DNA of 64,000 bases from Sphingobacterium sp. HMA12 (lineage in GTDB: Bacteria; Bacteroidota; Bacteroidia; Sphingobacteriales; Sphingobacteriaceae). The position numbers and the translations under genes are program-made. The DNA is taken from the NCBI RefSeq assembly GCF_002933815.1, contig NZ_BEYR01000001.1, forward strand, positions 2,845,765 to 2,909,764. Direction: 5' to 3'. Within the stretch, counting starts at the first letter, position 1; every line of letters begins with the position of its first letter. Shown in pieces: positions 17,950 through 27,837 of this stretch. The notes below the pieces were generated by a model. The model was not told the origin of the DNA. It saw nothing but the letters and a program-made list of their open reading frames with translations, and did no database searches.

Positions 17950-18403
17950 TTTTTTATTTTTTTAGTTGAAACCTTGTCATTATTACTACATGATCTGAAG
18001 GAAACATAATGGCTCTGTTGTCGTTGCTACCCATACTCCCACTTTTCATCAGATCCGCCGATTACGGTCACAATATTGCTTTCAACACTCTCAAGGTTAG
18101 GAGTTATGATAGATCACCTGCAATTTTACCATTGTTTGAAATTGGTTTTAAACAAATATATGCATAATACTAAACTATGTTTAGTATTATTTAACTGTTT
18201 TTTATTTTATTTTTGGTGAATTGGTTGCCGTATTTGGCATTGCGAAAAATAAAGCTGACAAAAAAAATACTATATTTCTCGTAATTTGTGTTTAGCAATA
18301 AATTTGAAAACCTAGAGTTTACAGATAAAGTAAATTTCATTTGTATAGATGAATGCAATAAGGGATATAAACATTTTCTACCGAAATATATTCCAAATAT
18401 TAC
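17950..18403. other. Intergenic region with a long palindrome
   Basis: No gene is supported here. The 78-codon plus-strand frame at 18288-18524 overlaps the 3' end of the pseudogene on the other strand and has no family features. The only structure is the dyad at 18164-18190. Confidence 0.5.
18164..18190. promoter_or_regulatory. 27-bp palindrome, hairpin or operator
   Basis: Arms 18164-18175 and 18179-18190 pair perfectly over 12 bp around a 3-nt centre (core AATACTAAAC / GTTTAGTATT). It lies 215 nt upstream of the metallophosphoesterase start. A T-rich tract follows on the plus strand, but no plus-strand gene precedes it, so an operator is as likely as a terminator. Confidence 0.4.
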
Positions 18404-19354
18404 TTATATTTTCTTGAACTCTAGAACCAAAGCTCCTTCCCTCAACAACAGGCGCTGTTCACCGGGTATAAACTCCAAGATGCTACCTTCATCGCCGTAC
18501 ACAAATGTATGGTCTGATTTATAGTGATAAGGGACATACATCTGTCCATTCTCCGATAGCTGACCGATCAAATTTGTGCCATCCGAGGAAATCGTGATCG
18601 TTTGGCTACCGTCCTTATATTGATAGGTTCCTCTTATCTGGCGAAACTGCTCCTCGGTCAGTTCTTTTGTTTTATTGAAATCAGGTAAGATGGGATCTTT
18701 GCCATAAACACATTGGATGAGTGTATTTTGGACCTGGCTTAGGTTAATATTAACGGCATTACACAAAGTCACGATCCCTAGCTTTTCCGCTGGAAAATAC
18801 CAGTAATCCGAAAAATAGTTTTCAATTCTACCACCATGAATATACCCTATCGGATTCTTAAATCGTGCTTTTTCAATTCCCATTCCATATTCCCCTTTAT
18901 TCTCGGGTAGCATTAATGCCAGGCTCTCCTTTGAAATTAACCTACCCTCAAACCGGCCTGAAAGAAATCTATTAAGTTCTATCGCCGTGGTCGCTATACC
19001 ACCGCTAGCAGGATGATTGGAAAAATTTACCTTTGAATTTTCAATATACCTATTCTGAATATTATACGATATCGCTTCATGTTTATTTGGATCTGTCTCT
19101 GTCGAGAAATATGTATTTCTTAATTTAAGTGGTTCGCATATCTTTTCATTTAATAGCGCTGCATAAGACTTGTGATATACTTTTTCCAGTATAAACCCCA
19201 ATAGCGCATAATTCGTATTGCTGTATTCGTAGGCATGACTAATCGATTTATTTGGTAGTCCTATCTAATATTTTTGATAATAATCGTCGGCCCTTGTAAT
19301 GAACCCCTTACAGAGCTCAATTACACTACTGCGGATTATATTATTTATCGAATT
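18404..19354 (-). pseudogene. Serine beta-lactamase-like hydrolase, truncated with in-frame stop
   Basis: A 265-codon frame from 19201 carries the C-terminal half of a class-C-type hydrolase: FILEKVYHKSYAALLNEKIC, PLKLRNTYFS, the HGG motif (IGYIHGGRIENYF) and a C-terminal lipocalin-like domain (IRGTYQYKDGSQTITISSDG). Upstream the same frame continues without a start as ITRADDYYQKY, then TAG at 19265-19267, then IGLPNKSISHAYEYSNTNYALLG, which includes the family YSN motif. A further TAA near 19355 ends the recognisable part. The SxxK nucleophile region is absent, so no active enzyme can be made. Confidence 0.75.
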
Positions 19355-19415
19355 TTACAAAAATATTAAAAGTGAATTCGATAGAAAAATATTTTATGTA
19401 TTACATAAGTTTCAA

Positions 19416-19423
19416 TACCTTCG
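19416..19423 (+). promoter_or_regulatory. Weak -7-like element (TACCTTCG) before the system 2 sigma gene
   Basis: TACCTTCG differs from TAnnTTTG at one position and has TTTT about 20 nt upstream. The system 4 sigma gene is preceded by a similar TTACTTCG. This is suggestive only. Confidence 0.25.
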
Positions 19424-19575
19424 CAATATATAAATGACCATTTGAAATCTACCTTCACCACGGGAACTCAGGTTATTCAATAAATTATCTTATTTCTAAA
19501 GGTAACCAAAAGTCATGTATAAATCCTGTATCAACTATAAAACGGTTTTAAAGGTAAATCCTCTTTTATCAAATT

Positions 19576-20154
19576 ATGGAATTGCAACTTAAAAAATACA
19601 ATGAATGTAGTGACGAACAGCTCTTCAAGCTTATAAAGCTTAGTGACACATCTGCATATAAAACATTATATGATCGTTTGTTTCATGTGTTATTTGCGCA
19701 CGCTTTACATAAACTGGCTTCCAAAGAAGATGCGCAAGATCTCACGCAGGATCTTTTTATGAACCTGTGGAATAAACGGGCGCACATCATGATCGAAGGA
19801 AAAGTTATCAACTTTCTTTTCGTGTCCCTCAGAAATAGTATTATCAACTATTATATAAAAACTAAAAAACAAAATGAACGTCACGAACTCTATCATTACT
19901 TTAAAACTCATTTTGAGGCCACGACTGACCGAACAATCCATAAAAACGAACTTGAAAAAATCATTCAGAATGAAATAGATGCTCTTCCACTCAAGATGAA
20001 GCAGATCTATTTGCTCAGCAGACATCAGGAACTCTCGCATAAAGAAATTGCCGATTTGATGTCCATTTCCGAATTAACGGTCAAAAAGCAGGTGGCCAAT
20101 GCCCTCAAAATACTTAAGAAAAAAATTAATTACGTACTTTTTACTTTTTTTTAA
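19576..20154 (+). CDS. ECF RNA polymerase sigma factor (system 2)
   Basis: This 192-aa protein has sigma region 2 (LFHVLFAHALHKLASKEDAQDLTQDLFMNLWNKRA) and region 4 (EIDALPLKMKQIYLLSRHQELSHKEIADLMSISELTVKKQVANAL), with a hydrophobic tail. It is the first gene of a six-gene plus-strand cluster and is followed after 61 nt by its FecR. A TAGCTTTG element lies between the two genes, so fecR and the uptake genes may have a promoter of their own in addition to read-through. Confidence 0.93.
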   Translation: MELQLKKYNECSDEQLFKLIKLSDTSAYKTLYDRLFHVLFAHALHKLASKEDAQDLTQDLFMNLWNKRAHIMIEGKVINFLFVSLRNSIINYYIKTKKQNERHELYHYFKTHFEATTDRTIHKNELEKIIQNEIDALPLKMKQIYLLSRHQELSHKEIADLMSISELTVKKQVANALKILKKKINYVLFTFF

Positions 20155-20177
20155 GTTCATCTACTCCCATCGGTCAT

Positions 20178-20185
20178 TAGCTTTG
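20178..20185 (+). promoter_or_regulatory. Candidate -7 element (TAGCTTTG) before fecR of system 2
   Basis: TAGCTTTG matches TAnnTTTG and lies 30 nt before the fecR ATG; no clean -33 TTTG is present. It could allow the anti-sigma to be made independently of the sigma gene. Confidence 0.35.
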
Positions 20186-20215
20186 TCCTGTTTATAAAAG
20201 CTCATTTAGACTGCG

Positions 20216-21316
20216 ATGACGGAAAAAGAAATTACAGACCTTTTAAAACGGTATACGGATCAACAATGCACGCAAGATGAAATAATCCTTGTCGAATCCT
20301 GGTATAATTCTTTGAAGTATCAACATCCAATTCAAGTGGATGAATTCGAGGAAATCAAGTATCAAACCTGGCATTCATTAAATATTGAGCCTATAAAAAA
20401 GAGGGGCCTTTATCAATATGCTGCGGTCTTAATCGGCCTCTTGCTCTTGTCTACCGCTTCTTACATAATTGCCCTAAATTATAAAAAAGACAGTTCCCAC
20501 ACATCGACCACAATTCAGACCGTTGGCTATGGAGCGACACTATTTTTGGGTTCGAAAGACTCGATAAATCTGGATGCGCTACAAATTGGGCAAACAGTAA
20601 ATGCGAATGGCATCAACGTAAAAAAACTTGATAATGGAATGATTTCATATGAAGTTCAATCCGATGTTAAAAACACAGGCGAATTAAACAAATTGATTGT
20701 TCCTCGTGGGAGTCAATTTAAAATAAAGCTTGCTGATAGCTCGCTGGTCGTTGTCAATTCTGAATCCGAACTTGAATTTCCTTCCCAATTTGCAAGCAGT
20801 GAGCGTCGGATAAAAATGGTTGGCGAAGGATATTTTGAAATTACCAAAAATAAATATAAACCTTTTATCGTATCATCCAAAGAACAAGAGGTCACTGTAC
20901 TAGGGACTAAGTTTAACATACAAGCCTATCGTAATGAAAAAAATATAACCACTTCTCTTCTGGAAGGAAAAGTCCAGGTTTCAACACCTACAGGACAGGT
21001 GATTCTTCTCCCCGGCGATCAGGCGCTGTATACCGGTGAACACATGCTGGTCTCCAAGGCCAAAACCTCATCCGTCACGTCATGGAAAGAAGATGTCTTT
21101 GTTTTCGATAGTGAACCGCTTGGCAAAATCATGCAACAATTGTCTAGATGGTACAATGTCGAAGTTAGATTCGAAACGAAAGAGATTGCCAAAATAAGCT
21201 TTACTGGAAGAATATCTAAATATCACTCAATCGACCAGACCCTACATCTACTTGAAATAACCGAAAAAGTAAAATTTAAGATTGACAACCAAACAATCCA
21301 TGTAAAAGCGAACTAA
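20216..21316 (+). CDS. FecR-family anti-sigma factor (system 2)
   Basis: This 366-aa protein has a short cytoplasmic N-terminus (about 1-66) and a transmembrane helix at about 68-88 (YAAVLIGLLLLSTASYIIAL). The periplasmic FecR domain follows (VPRGSQFKIKLADSSLVVVNS, MVGEGYFEITKN, FIVSSKEQEVTVLGTKFNI, TTSLLEGKVQVS), then the C-terminal STN-like piece (KIMQQLSRWYNVEVRF). It is 16 nt from the STN-SusC gene with no hairpin between them, unlike systems 1 and 4, so anti-sigma and uptake genes are one transcript. It should restrain the adjacent sigma until ligand signals through SusC. Confidence 0.93.
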   Translation: MTEKEITDLLKRYTDQQCTQDEIILVESWYNSLKYQHPIQVDEFEEIKYQTWHSLNIEPIKKRGLYQYAAVLIGLLLLSTASYIIALNYKKDSSHTSTTIQTVGYGATLFLGSKDSINLDALQIGQTVNANGINVKKLDNGMISYEVQSDVKNTGELNKLIVPRGSQFKIKLADSSLVVVNSESELEFPSQFASSERRIKMVGEGYFEITKNKYKPFIVSSKEQEVTVLGTKFNIQAYRNEKNITTSLLEGKVQVSTPTGQVILLPGDQALYTGEHMLVSKAKTSSVTSWKEDVFVFDSEPLGKIMQQLSRWYNVEVRFETKEIAKISFTGRISKYHSIDQTLHLLEITEKVKFKIDNQTIHVKAN

Positions 21317-21332
21317 CTTAACTCTAAAGTTT

Positions 21333-24300
21333 ATGAATATTAAGTATTTTAATCATGTAAGATTTTATCTTACATTGTTACTCCTTATTGCTTTCTTTAC
21401 GGATTTTTCTGTAGCTGCCTATGCGCAGAAAATTACTTTACAGGCACATGAAAGCAGCCTAAAAACGGTGATCAAAAAGCTTGAGGAACAAATCCCCTAC
21501 CGCTTTTTGTACGCCGATGACATGTTAAAAAACACATCTCCTGTTACCTTGTCCATTAAAGATAAAAATCTCCGGGATGTACTGACAGACATTTTCCAGG
21601 CGCAGCCCCTATCCTTCCAGATTGAAGATAAAACCATTATCATCAAGAACAAGCTGCAGCAATTGGGCACCGTATCCGGAACGATCAGACGCATAGATGA
21701 AAATGCTCCCCTGCCGGGGGTCACGATCAAAATAGTCGGAAAAGGACTTGATCTACTCACTGTCTCGGACCCAAAAGGAAATTATACCTTTGCTGATATT
21801 CCTTACGGTACCTATCAGCTTTCCTATAGCTATATCGGTTATTTGACAGCCGCATCCATGATCCATTTAAATACGTTAAAGCTAAATCAGGATATGACTA
21901 TGCGTATTGCTGATGCCAAATTGGATCAGGTTGTAGTTATCGGATATGGAGCCAAACAACAAAAGGATCTGACGAGTTCAGTTTCTTCTATTAATCAGGA
22001 AAAACTAGCAGATTTTAGTAATAATGCGGCAACATTCGAGTCTATTCTGGGCGGTGCCGCAAAAGGTGTCTTGGTGACGCAAAACTCTGGTGCACCAGGT
22101 TCAACGGCCAAACTCAACATTCGCGGCATTACTTCGCCCTTATCGGGCAGTACCAACGAACCTCTATACGTGATAGACGGGGTACCTTTTTTTATCGATG
22201 GATATTCTGATTTTCCAACGATCAACCCGCTTTCAAATATACCGGTTTCGGAAATCGAAAGTATCGACATCCTAAAAGATGCTGCTGCAACTGCGATTTA
22301 CGGATCACGCGGGGCGAATGGCGTGGTCATTGTCAAGACCAATCGCGGAAAGAAAAATAGGCCCTTTTCAATTTCGGCAGATTACACCCATTCAATCAAC
22401 AACTCCACGCGCATGTACAAGCCACTGTCCGTCGATCAATTTAAAGATGCGCAAAACACCATTATACTAAATACAATAAATGGTATAAATGACGGTAAAA
22501 TTGACCCCTATGAAGCCTACTACAATCAAATACCGGCTATAGAACAAATGGCGTTTGTCAGCCCTTTAGCAGATGACGGATTTGGTACTCCCTTGCAATA
22601 CCGCTATGATGGATTAAACAATGATGCCTTCGGACCGGGCAATACCGACTGGACACAAGTAATCCGCCATAAAAATGCTCGTACTTCACAATTTAACCTT
22701 TCTTTAATTGGAGGATCGGACAACAGTAACCTAGCGTTCAACTTTAATACATTCGATCAGGAAGGGTTATATATCAACAACGGTCTCAAACGCCATAGCG
22801 GCCGACTGTCGTTTGATAGCAACATTACAGATCGTCTGACTGCAGGAGCCTCCTTATCGTATGCTTACAGCACACTAAAATATGGCCAACAGTTGTTCGC
22901 CGGAGGTAATACAAAACCTTGGCTAGTAAGACCCGATGTGGTGCCATACGATGCAAGTGGTAACTTCAACCGCATTGACGGTTCGCTCATGTATGGTGCT
23001 CCCGTGATGTTATCAAGTCCTTTGGCTCAGCTCAGCAATCGCGGCTTAAATAATATACACCAATTTTTGGGGGCAGCTTATGCCGAATATGAAGTGCTCA
23101 AAAATTTTAAATTGCGTGGCGACATCAGCATTGCCTCTTATAATGGTGGCGCAAGTATTTTTGCCCCAACTTACACACAGGATGATTTTACGGCTTTTGG
23201 CAGTAAACTGTACGCAACGTTGAATACAAATACATCCAATAACAGCAATACCAGTCTCAATTTCAGGGCAGATTATGACTGGAAAAAGAATGGCCATCAA
23301 TTATATGCAATGGCTGGTATCGGATTTGACCGCTCAAAGAATTCAGGCGATTCAAATAGCTACGAAGAATTTCCGGACGATGAGATTCTGATAGATCCGG
23401 GATCGGCGGCCAGAAACACGTTTTTCACATACTACAGGGCCGATCAAGGGTTAAACTCTATTTACAGCCGATTAAGCTATAAATACAAAGACCGGTATCT
23501 GGCTGAAGCAAATTTCCGTACGGATGAATCTTCTAAATTCGGTCCCGGAAATAAACGGGCATATTTTCCGTCTTTATCCATGGGATGGCGTATCAATAAC
23601 GAAAAGTTTATGCAAACGGCCGACTGGATCAACAACCTAAAACTACGCCTGAGCTGGGGTAATACCGGTTCGACCAATATCAATAACTTCTTGTACCGTC
23701 AGTTTTTTGTACGCAGTTCGAATGACCTTTGGGGCGGCAAACCAGCGATTGTATTAGATCCGAATGTTCCTAACCGTGATGTCAAATGGGAAAAAACACG
23801 TGAATATAATGCAGGATTGGATTTTGCGCTATTCAACAATCGATTTACAGGTAGTTTTGATATATATGACCGCTACACGACTGGTGCATTGGCACCGGCA
23901 CCGATAGCATTGGAAGCTGGCTCTAGCACTTATTCAGCTAATATCATCGATATGAGCAATAAAGGCTTTGAGCTTGAATTAGGCTATGATCTTATCAAAA
24001 AGCAGGAGTTCACCTGGAATCTATCATTTAATATTGCCCGCAACCGAAATAAAATCGAACATTTAAACGGTGCTAATATTAACGCTTATTCCTTAGATAG
24101 TTACATAGAAGGCTATCCTGCTGGTACCAGAAAGGGATATTTAGTTGAAAAAATACTTGATTCACAGGAGGAAATAGATGCACTGAACAACGGTTCATCG
24201 ACAGGGTATTACCAAAATATGGCTACAGGTACCGGCGATTATAAATATAAGGACCTCAACGGCGACGGTGTGATCACGACCGATGACCGTGAAGTCATCG

Positions 24301-24809
24301 CGACTGCACAACCCAAATATTTCGGCGGTTTTTATAGTCGTATACATTATAAAAACTTTAATTTTTCTTTTGTTTTCCAATATTCCAAAGGTGCAACTGC
24401 TGTAATGGATGACTTTCAGACGAGCCTCTTTGGCATGTTAGGTCAGAGCCTTCAGCAGGAAATTTATAGCGATATGTGGTCAGCGACCAACCCGGGCGCC
24501 CATTTCGCCAAAATAACTTATTATGACCCGGCGTCCAACGCAAGAACTTCTGACCGTCTGGTGTACGAAACATCTTTCCTGCGTCTTAAAAACATCAACG
24601 TGAGTTATGCCCTACCGACTGCACTAACGAAAAAATGGCGCGTCAATCAGGTATCAGTATTTGCTTCGGCGTCCAATCTATGGACTTTGACCAAATGGCC
24701 GGGGTTGGATCCTGAATTTGTCGGAACATATATTACCACAAGTACATCCAGTAATGATGCCTATCCGATGTCAAAAACATTTTCTCTGGGCATTAAGGCT
24801 GCATTTTAA
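21333..24809 (+). CDS. STN-domain RagA/SusC TonB-linked outer-membrane protein (system 2)
   Basis: This 1158-aa protein has a signal peptide ending near AYAQ (residue 31). An STN domain follows at about 43-106 (LKTVIKKLEEQIPYRFLYADDML), then a carboxypeptidase-regulatory-like domain at about 114-195, the signature LDQVVVIGYGAKQQKDLTSS, a plug (ILKDAAATAIYGSRGANGVVIV) and a barrel ending KTFSLGIKAAF. It should both import ligand with the adjacent SusD and signal to FecR. The SusD gene begins 12 nt after the stop. The ligand is unknown; the thioredoxin-like protein at the end of the operon is the only functional hint. Confidence 0.95.
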   Translation: MNIKYFNHVRFYLTLLLLIAFFTDFSVAAYAQKITLQAHESSLKTVIKKLEEQIPYRFLYADDMLKNTSPVTLSIKDKNLRDVLTDIFQAQPLSFQIEDKTIIIKNKLQQLGTVSGTIRRIDENAPLPGVTIKIVGKGLDLLTVSDPKGNYTFADIPYGTYQLSYSYIGYLTAASMIHLNTLKLNQDMTMRIADAKLDQVVVIGYGAKQQKDLTSSVSSINQEKLADFSNNAATFESILGGAAKGVLVTQNSGAPGSTAKLNIRGITSPLSGSTNEPLYVIDGVPFFIDGYSDFPTINPLSNIPVSEIESIDILKDAAATAIYGSRGANGVVIVKTNRGKKNRPFSISADYTHSINNSTRMYKPLSVDQFKDAQNTIILNTINGINDGKIDPYEAYYNQIPAIEQMAFVSPLADDGFGTPLQYRYDGLNNDAFGPGNTDWTQVIRHKNARTSQFNLSLIGGSDNSNLAFNFNTFDQEGLYINNGLKRHSGRLSFDSNITDRLTAGASLSYAYSTLKYGQQLFAGGNTKPWLVRPDVVPYDASGNFNRIDGSLMYGAPVMLSSPLAQLSNRGLNNIHQFLGAAYAEYEVLKNFKLRGDISIASYNGGASIFAPTYTQDDFTAFGSKLYATLNTNTSNNSNTSLNFRADYDWKKNGHQLYAMAGIGFDRSKNSGDSNSYEEFPDDEILIDPGSAARNTFFTYYRADQGLNSIYSRLSYKYKDRYLAEANFRTDESSKFGPGNKRAYFPSLSMGWRINNEKFMQTADWINNLKLRLSWGNTGSTNINNFLYRQFFVRSSNDLWGGKPAIVLDPNVPNRDVKWEKTREYNAGLDFALFNNRFTGSFDIYDRYTTGALAPAPIALEAGSSTYSANIIDMSNKGFELELGYDLIKKQEFTWNLSFNIARNRNKIEHLNGANINAYSLDSYIEGYPAGTRKGYLVEKILDSQEEIDALNNGSSTGYYQNMATGTGDYKYKDLNGDGVITTDDREVIATAQPKYFGGFYSRIHYKNFNFSFVFQYSKGATAVMDDFQTSLFGMLGQSLQQEIYSDMWSATNPGAHFAKITYYDPASNARTSDRLVYETSFLRLKNINVSYALPTALTKKWRVNQVSVFASASNLWTLTKWPGLDPEFVGTYITTSTSSNDAYPMSKTFSLGIKAAF

Positions 24810-24821
24810 CATACAATCAAC

Positions 24822-26240
24822 ATGAAAATAAAATATTTGGGAATATTACTGGCAGGAACATTAGGAATGAATTCCTGCTCCATGGTAGGGGATATCGATG
24901 ATATCAAACCTTACTATAAAATGGAAGAAGACAATGTCGTCTATAACCTGGAATCAGCAGAGTCTGTTTTGCGCGGTGTATACAAAAGCTGGAGAGCGTT
25001 TAACGTATCTTCTTTCCGCCTTTACATGTCCATTCTTTCGGGCACCGCCGCAAGCAAAGGCGGTGGATTGACTGGAGGTCAAGAGTTTGTAACCAATAGT
25101 GTACAGGCCAATAATATCGCTCTTGCTAATATTTATCAGGGATCTTACCTCACAATTAATACAGCGAACAATTTGATTCATTTGATGGAAAGAGGGGATG
25201 CAAAAGGTGCTCCCGAACAACGTGTCAGAGAGATCATCGCCGAATGTAAGATCCAGCGCGCACTCGCCCATTTTCAGCTACTCCGTCATTTCGGCTATTT
25301 TTTTGATCTGTCATCACCTTATGGAATTGTGTTGAGAAATATGCCTTTTGCAGGGACGGAAACTTCAGCACGTGCATCCGTACAGGAAAGCTATGATTTC
25401 ATACTGGCGGATTTGAACGAAGCTATTGCCAACGCACCGCAACATAGTGAGCTCCATTATTATGTTACAAAGGCCACCGCCCAAGCCTTGAAAGCAAAAG
25501 TTCTCTTACATATGCGCAACTACAATGAAGCTGAAAACATTGCTAAAGAAGCTATTGCTTTAGCTGAAGACAATGGCTACCGACTGGAGGAGTCTTTTAG
25601 AAGCATCTTCACCAATGGTTATGATTCTCCTGAGGCACTTTTCGCAACCTATACCGAAGGCGCTATGGAAAGTGCTACCGATCTGATTGCCCGTACCACT
25701 TACAGTGAATACACCAGACGTGTGGCAGATATACTAGTGGCCGGTGACAACGATGGAAATCTGAATACCGGAGATGGTTATGACCAACGTTTTTACCTGA
25801 TGTTCAATCCAACACTAGCGGGGGCTCAGGGCAATGGAAAACATCCTTATTCACTTAATGGAGCGGGAAAGCATAACACGCAAATGGTACTACGTCTCGG
25901 TGAAATCTATTTTATCCACGCCGAAGCTGCTGCCCGAAACGGTCACTATGATAGTGCACGTCAAAGCTTTCAAACAATGGCCTCACGTGTTGGATATCCT
26001 GCAGATTATGCCAGTAAGATCAGTAACAACACACTGCTGACCGCTATCTTTCGACATAAGGCATTGGAACTATTTGCTGAAAATGGCGAAGACTGGTTTG
26101 ATTTTGTCCGCTACTATCATGAAAAAAACATGAATTTAAATGCAATCAAAGCAACGATCAAATCGGACATTCAATTGGTATTGCCCCTTCCACAAACTGC
26201 ATTGGCAGGGAATAATCAATTGCAACAGAATCCACTTTAA
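24822..26240 (+). CDS. RagB/SusD-family lipoprotein (system 2)
   Basis: This 472-aa protein has lipobox MNSC at about residues 16-19. It then shows SusD helical repeats (IIAECKIQRALAHFQLLRHFGYFFD, TKATAQALKAKVLLHMRNYNEAENIAKEAI) and the C-terminal block MVLRLGEIYFIHAEAAARNGHYD ... IFRHKALELFAENGEDWFDFVRY. It is on the short side for the family and its N-terminal signature is weaker than in systems 1, 3 and 4, so it belongs to a divergent SusD subgroup. It sits 12 nt after SusC and 29 nt before the thioredoxin gene, clearly one operon. Confidence 0.92.
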   Translation: MKIKYLGILLAGTLGMNSCSMVGDIDDIKPYYKMEEDNVVYNLESAESVLRGVYKSWRAFNVSSFRLYMSILSGTAASKGGGLTGGQEFVTNSVQANNIALANIYQGSYLTINTANNLIHLMERGDAKGAPEQRVREIIAECKIQRALAHFQLLRHFGYFFDLSSPYGIVLRNMPFAGTETSARASVQESYDFILADLNEAIANAPQHSELHYYVTKATAQALKAKVLLHMRNYNEAENIAKEAIALAEDNGYRLEESFRSIFTNGYDSPEALFATYTEGAMESATDLIARTTYSEYTRRVADILVAGDNDGNLNTGDGYDQRFYLMFNPTLAGAQGNGKHPYSLNGAGKHNTQMVLRLGEIYFIHAEAAARNGHYDSARQSFQTMASRVGYPADYASKISNNTLLTAIFRHKALELFAENGEDWFDFVRYYHEKNMNLNAIKATIKSDIQLVLPLPQTALAGNNQLQQNPL

Positions 26241-26269
26241 AAACCTTATGTCTTTAAAAATAAAATCTA

Positions 26270-27457
26270 ATGAAAAAACTATTTTTAACTCTTTCCTACA
26301 GTGCGCTTACACTGATCACCTACGCCCAACAGACTTATTCTCTGTCCGGTAAAATCAATGGCGAAAAAGCGAATGGACAGACCGTTAGTCTACGGGCAGA
26401 TAATGGACAAAGGAAAATCGGAAGTGCTGTCATTAAAAATAATAGCTTTCAGATCAAAGGATCTTTTGATCATCCTGAATTGGTAAGAATGATTATTGCT
26501 CCTGCTGAAAAATCTGACCAAAAATTATGGAAAGCAAGCGGATTCTATTTAGATAAGGGCCGACTTCTTCTGAGCGGCCATATCGACAGCCTTCCTTCCT
26601 ATTATTACAATCCGAAATCGCCTAACGTAAAAGCTATCGTTGAAGGTTCACAAACGCAAAACTTAGCTAATCAATTAAACCGGAGCATCATTGGTGAACA
26701 ACAAGCATTAAGTAAACTGGACAAGGCCTATATGCAGGAGTATCATCTTCCGGCGATCGATGGAAAATTCTATACAGATCGAGGTGTTTCGATTCTTAGA
26801 GAAATGGAACCATACAAAAAAACTGTCTTTGAAAAAAAATGGACATTTATCCGGAACAACCCTACATCCCGGGTCGCGCTGGATGAAGCCTCTTATATGG
26901 TCATGGGCTATGGGGAAGAAAGTCTCTCCAAATTACAAATGGATGAACTTCTTCAGCTCTTTGGACCTTCCTGGCGGGGTGAAAAAACATTTATTGATTT
27001 TCAGACTGCAGTCACAAAAGCCAAAGCAACAGCGATTGGATCCAACATATTAGATGGCCCAATCTTGGACAAAGCGGGGAACAAGGTGCAGTTAACCTCC
27101 ATATTTCCGAAAGACAAAAAATATATTCTACTTGAATTTTGGGCTTCATGGTGTGGTCCATGCCGGGGTGAAATTCCACATTTACGTCATTCCTATGCAA
27201 CATGGAAAGACAAAGGTTTTGATATCGTAAGTATTTCGCTGGATGAGAAAGAAACGGACTGGAAAAAAGCAATGACCGAAGAGAATATGGCTTGGAACCA
27301 ATACAATGCCCGGGAAGGTTTCAATAGTCAGATTGCTAAAAGTTACGATATCCAAGGCATTCCATACGCTTTGCTTATCGACTCAAATGGTACAATTATA
27401 AAACATGGTATGCGTGGAGCAAGTTTAGACCGAGCGTTGGAAGAATTAACCAGATAA
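26270..27457 (+). CDS. DUF4369/TlpA-like exported thioredoxin
   Basis: This 395-aa protein has a signal peptide ending at TYAQ (residue 20). An N-terminal DUF4369-like beta domain follows at about 22-110 (YSLSGKINGEKANGQTVSL), a helical linker, and a TlpA/AhpC-type thioredoxin domain at about 255-395 with active site WASWCGPCRGE (C295, C298) and the cis-proline loop GIPYALLID. The fold is intact, so it should act as a periplasmic or surface thiol-disulfide reductase. Such proteins often end SusC/D operons with ECF control; why is not established. A hairpin terminator follows at 27490, closing the operon. Confidence 0.9.
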   Translation: MKKLFLTLSYSALTLITYAQQTYSLSGKINGEKANGQTVSLRADNGQRKIGSAVIKNNSFQIKGSFDHPELVRMIIAPAEKSDQKLWKASGFYLDKGRLLLSGHIDSLPSYYYNPKSPNVKAIVEGSQTQNLANQLNRSIIGEQQALSKLDKAYMQEYHLPAIDGKFYTDRGVSILREMEPYKKTVFEKKWTFIRNNPTSRVALDEASYMVMGYGEESLSKLQMDELLQLFGPSWRGEKTFIDFQTAVTKAKATAIGSNILDGPILDKAGNKVQLTSIFPKDKKYILLEFWASWCGPCRGEIPHLRHSYATWKDKGFDIVSISLDEKETDWKKAMTEENMAWNQYNAREGFNSQIAKSYDIQGIPYALLIDSNGTIIKHGMRGASLDRALEELTR

Positions 27458-27837
27458 TCAATCTGCCCTTCAAAATAATTAAATTATCGTGCGGGCGAAT
27501 TTGTTGCCCGCATTTATTATTGACAAATTATTCTACATACAAATAATTAACCAATCGATATTTTCTATCACGAATTATTCATCGTGCTAGAGGAATAATT
27601 TACGATTGTAATGCTATACGTAAATTTGGGTTAACGTCTATGTATTGATCTGCCAAAACTGCCTTTTTGCCCGTCAACCATTTAAACGCAGACTAGTATT
27701 ATTCTTTGCTAAAGCATGCATCAAATGTCAGGCTATAGATAACGATATCTGAGGAAAAGAAGGCGTATGTAAGCATTATCAGGGAATACCGAAAAATCCC
27801 CGCATTGCCATACAAATGAATTTGACGATATTTGAAT
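27458..27837. other. Intergenic region between system 2 and the AraC gene
   Basis: Apart from the terminator at its left end I see no gene here. Frames are short and AT-rich, and the minus-strand frames that enter from the AraC gene are shadows. It must contain the AraC promoter, but no good TAnnTTTG match with a -33 partner is visible. Confidence 0.4.
27490..27512 (+). terminator. Hairpin terminator of the system 2 operon
   Basis: A 7-bp GC-rich stem (TGCGGGC at 27490-27496 and GCCCGCA at 27506-27512) with a 9-nt loop is followed by TTTATTATT. It lies about 30 nt after the thioredoxin stop. Confidence 0.65.

Noticed and set aside
18288..18524. 78-codon plus-strand frame
   Set aside because: It overlaps the 3' end of the beta-lactamase-like pseudogene on the other strand and has no protein-like features.
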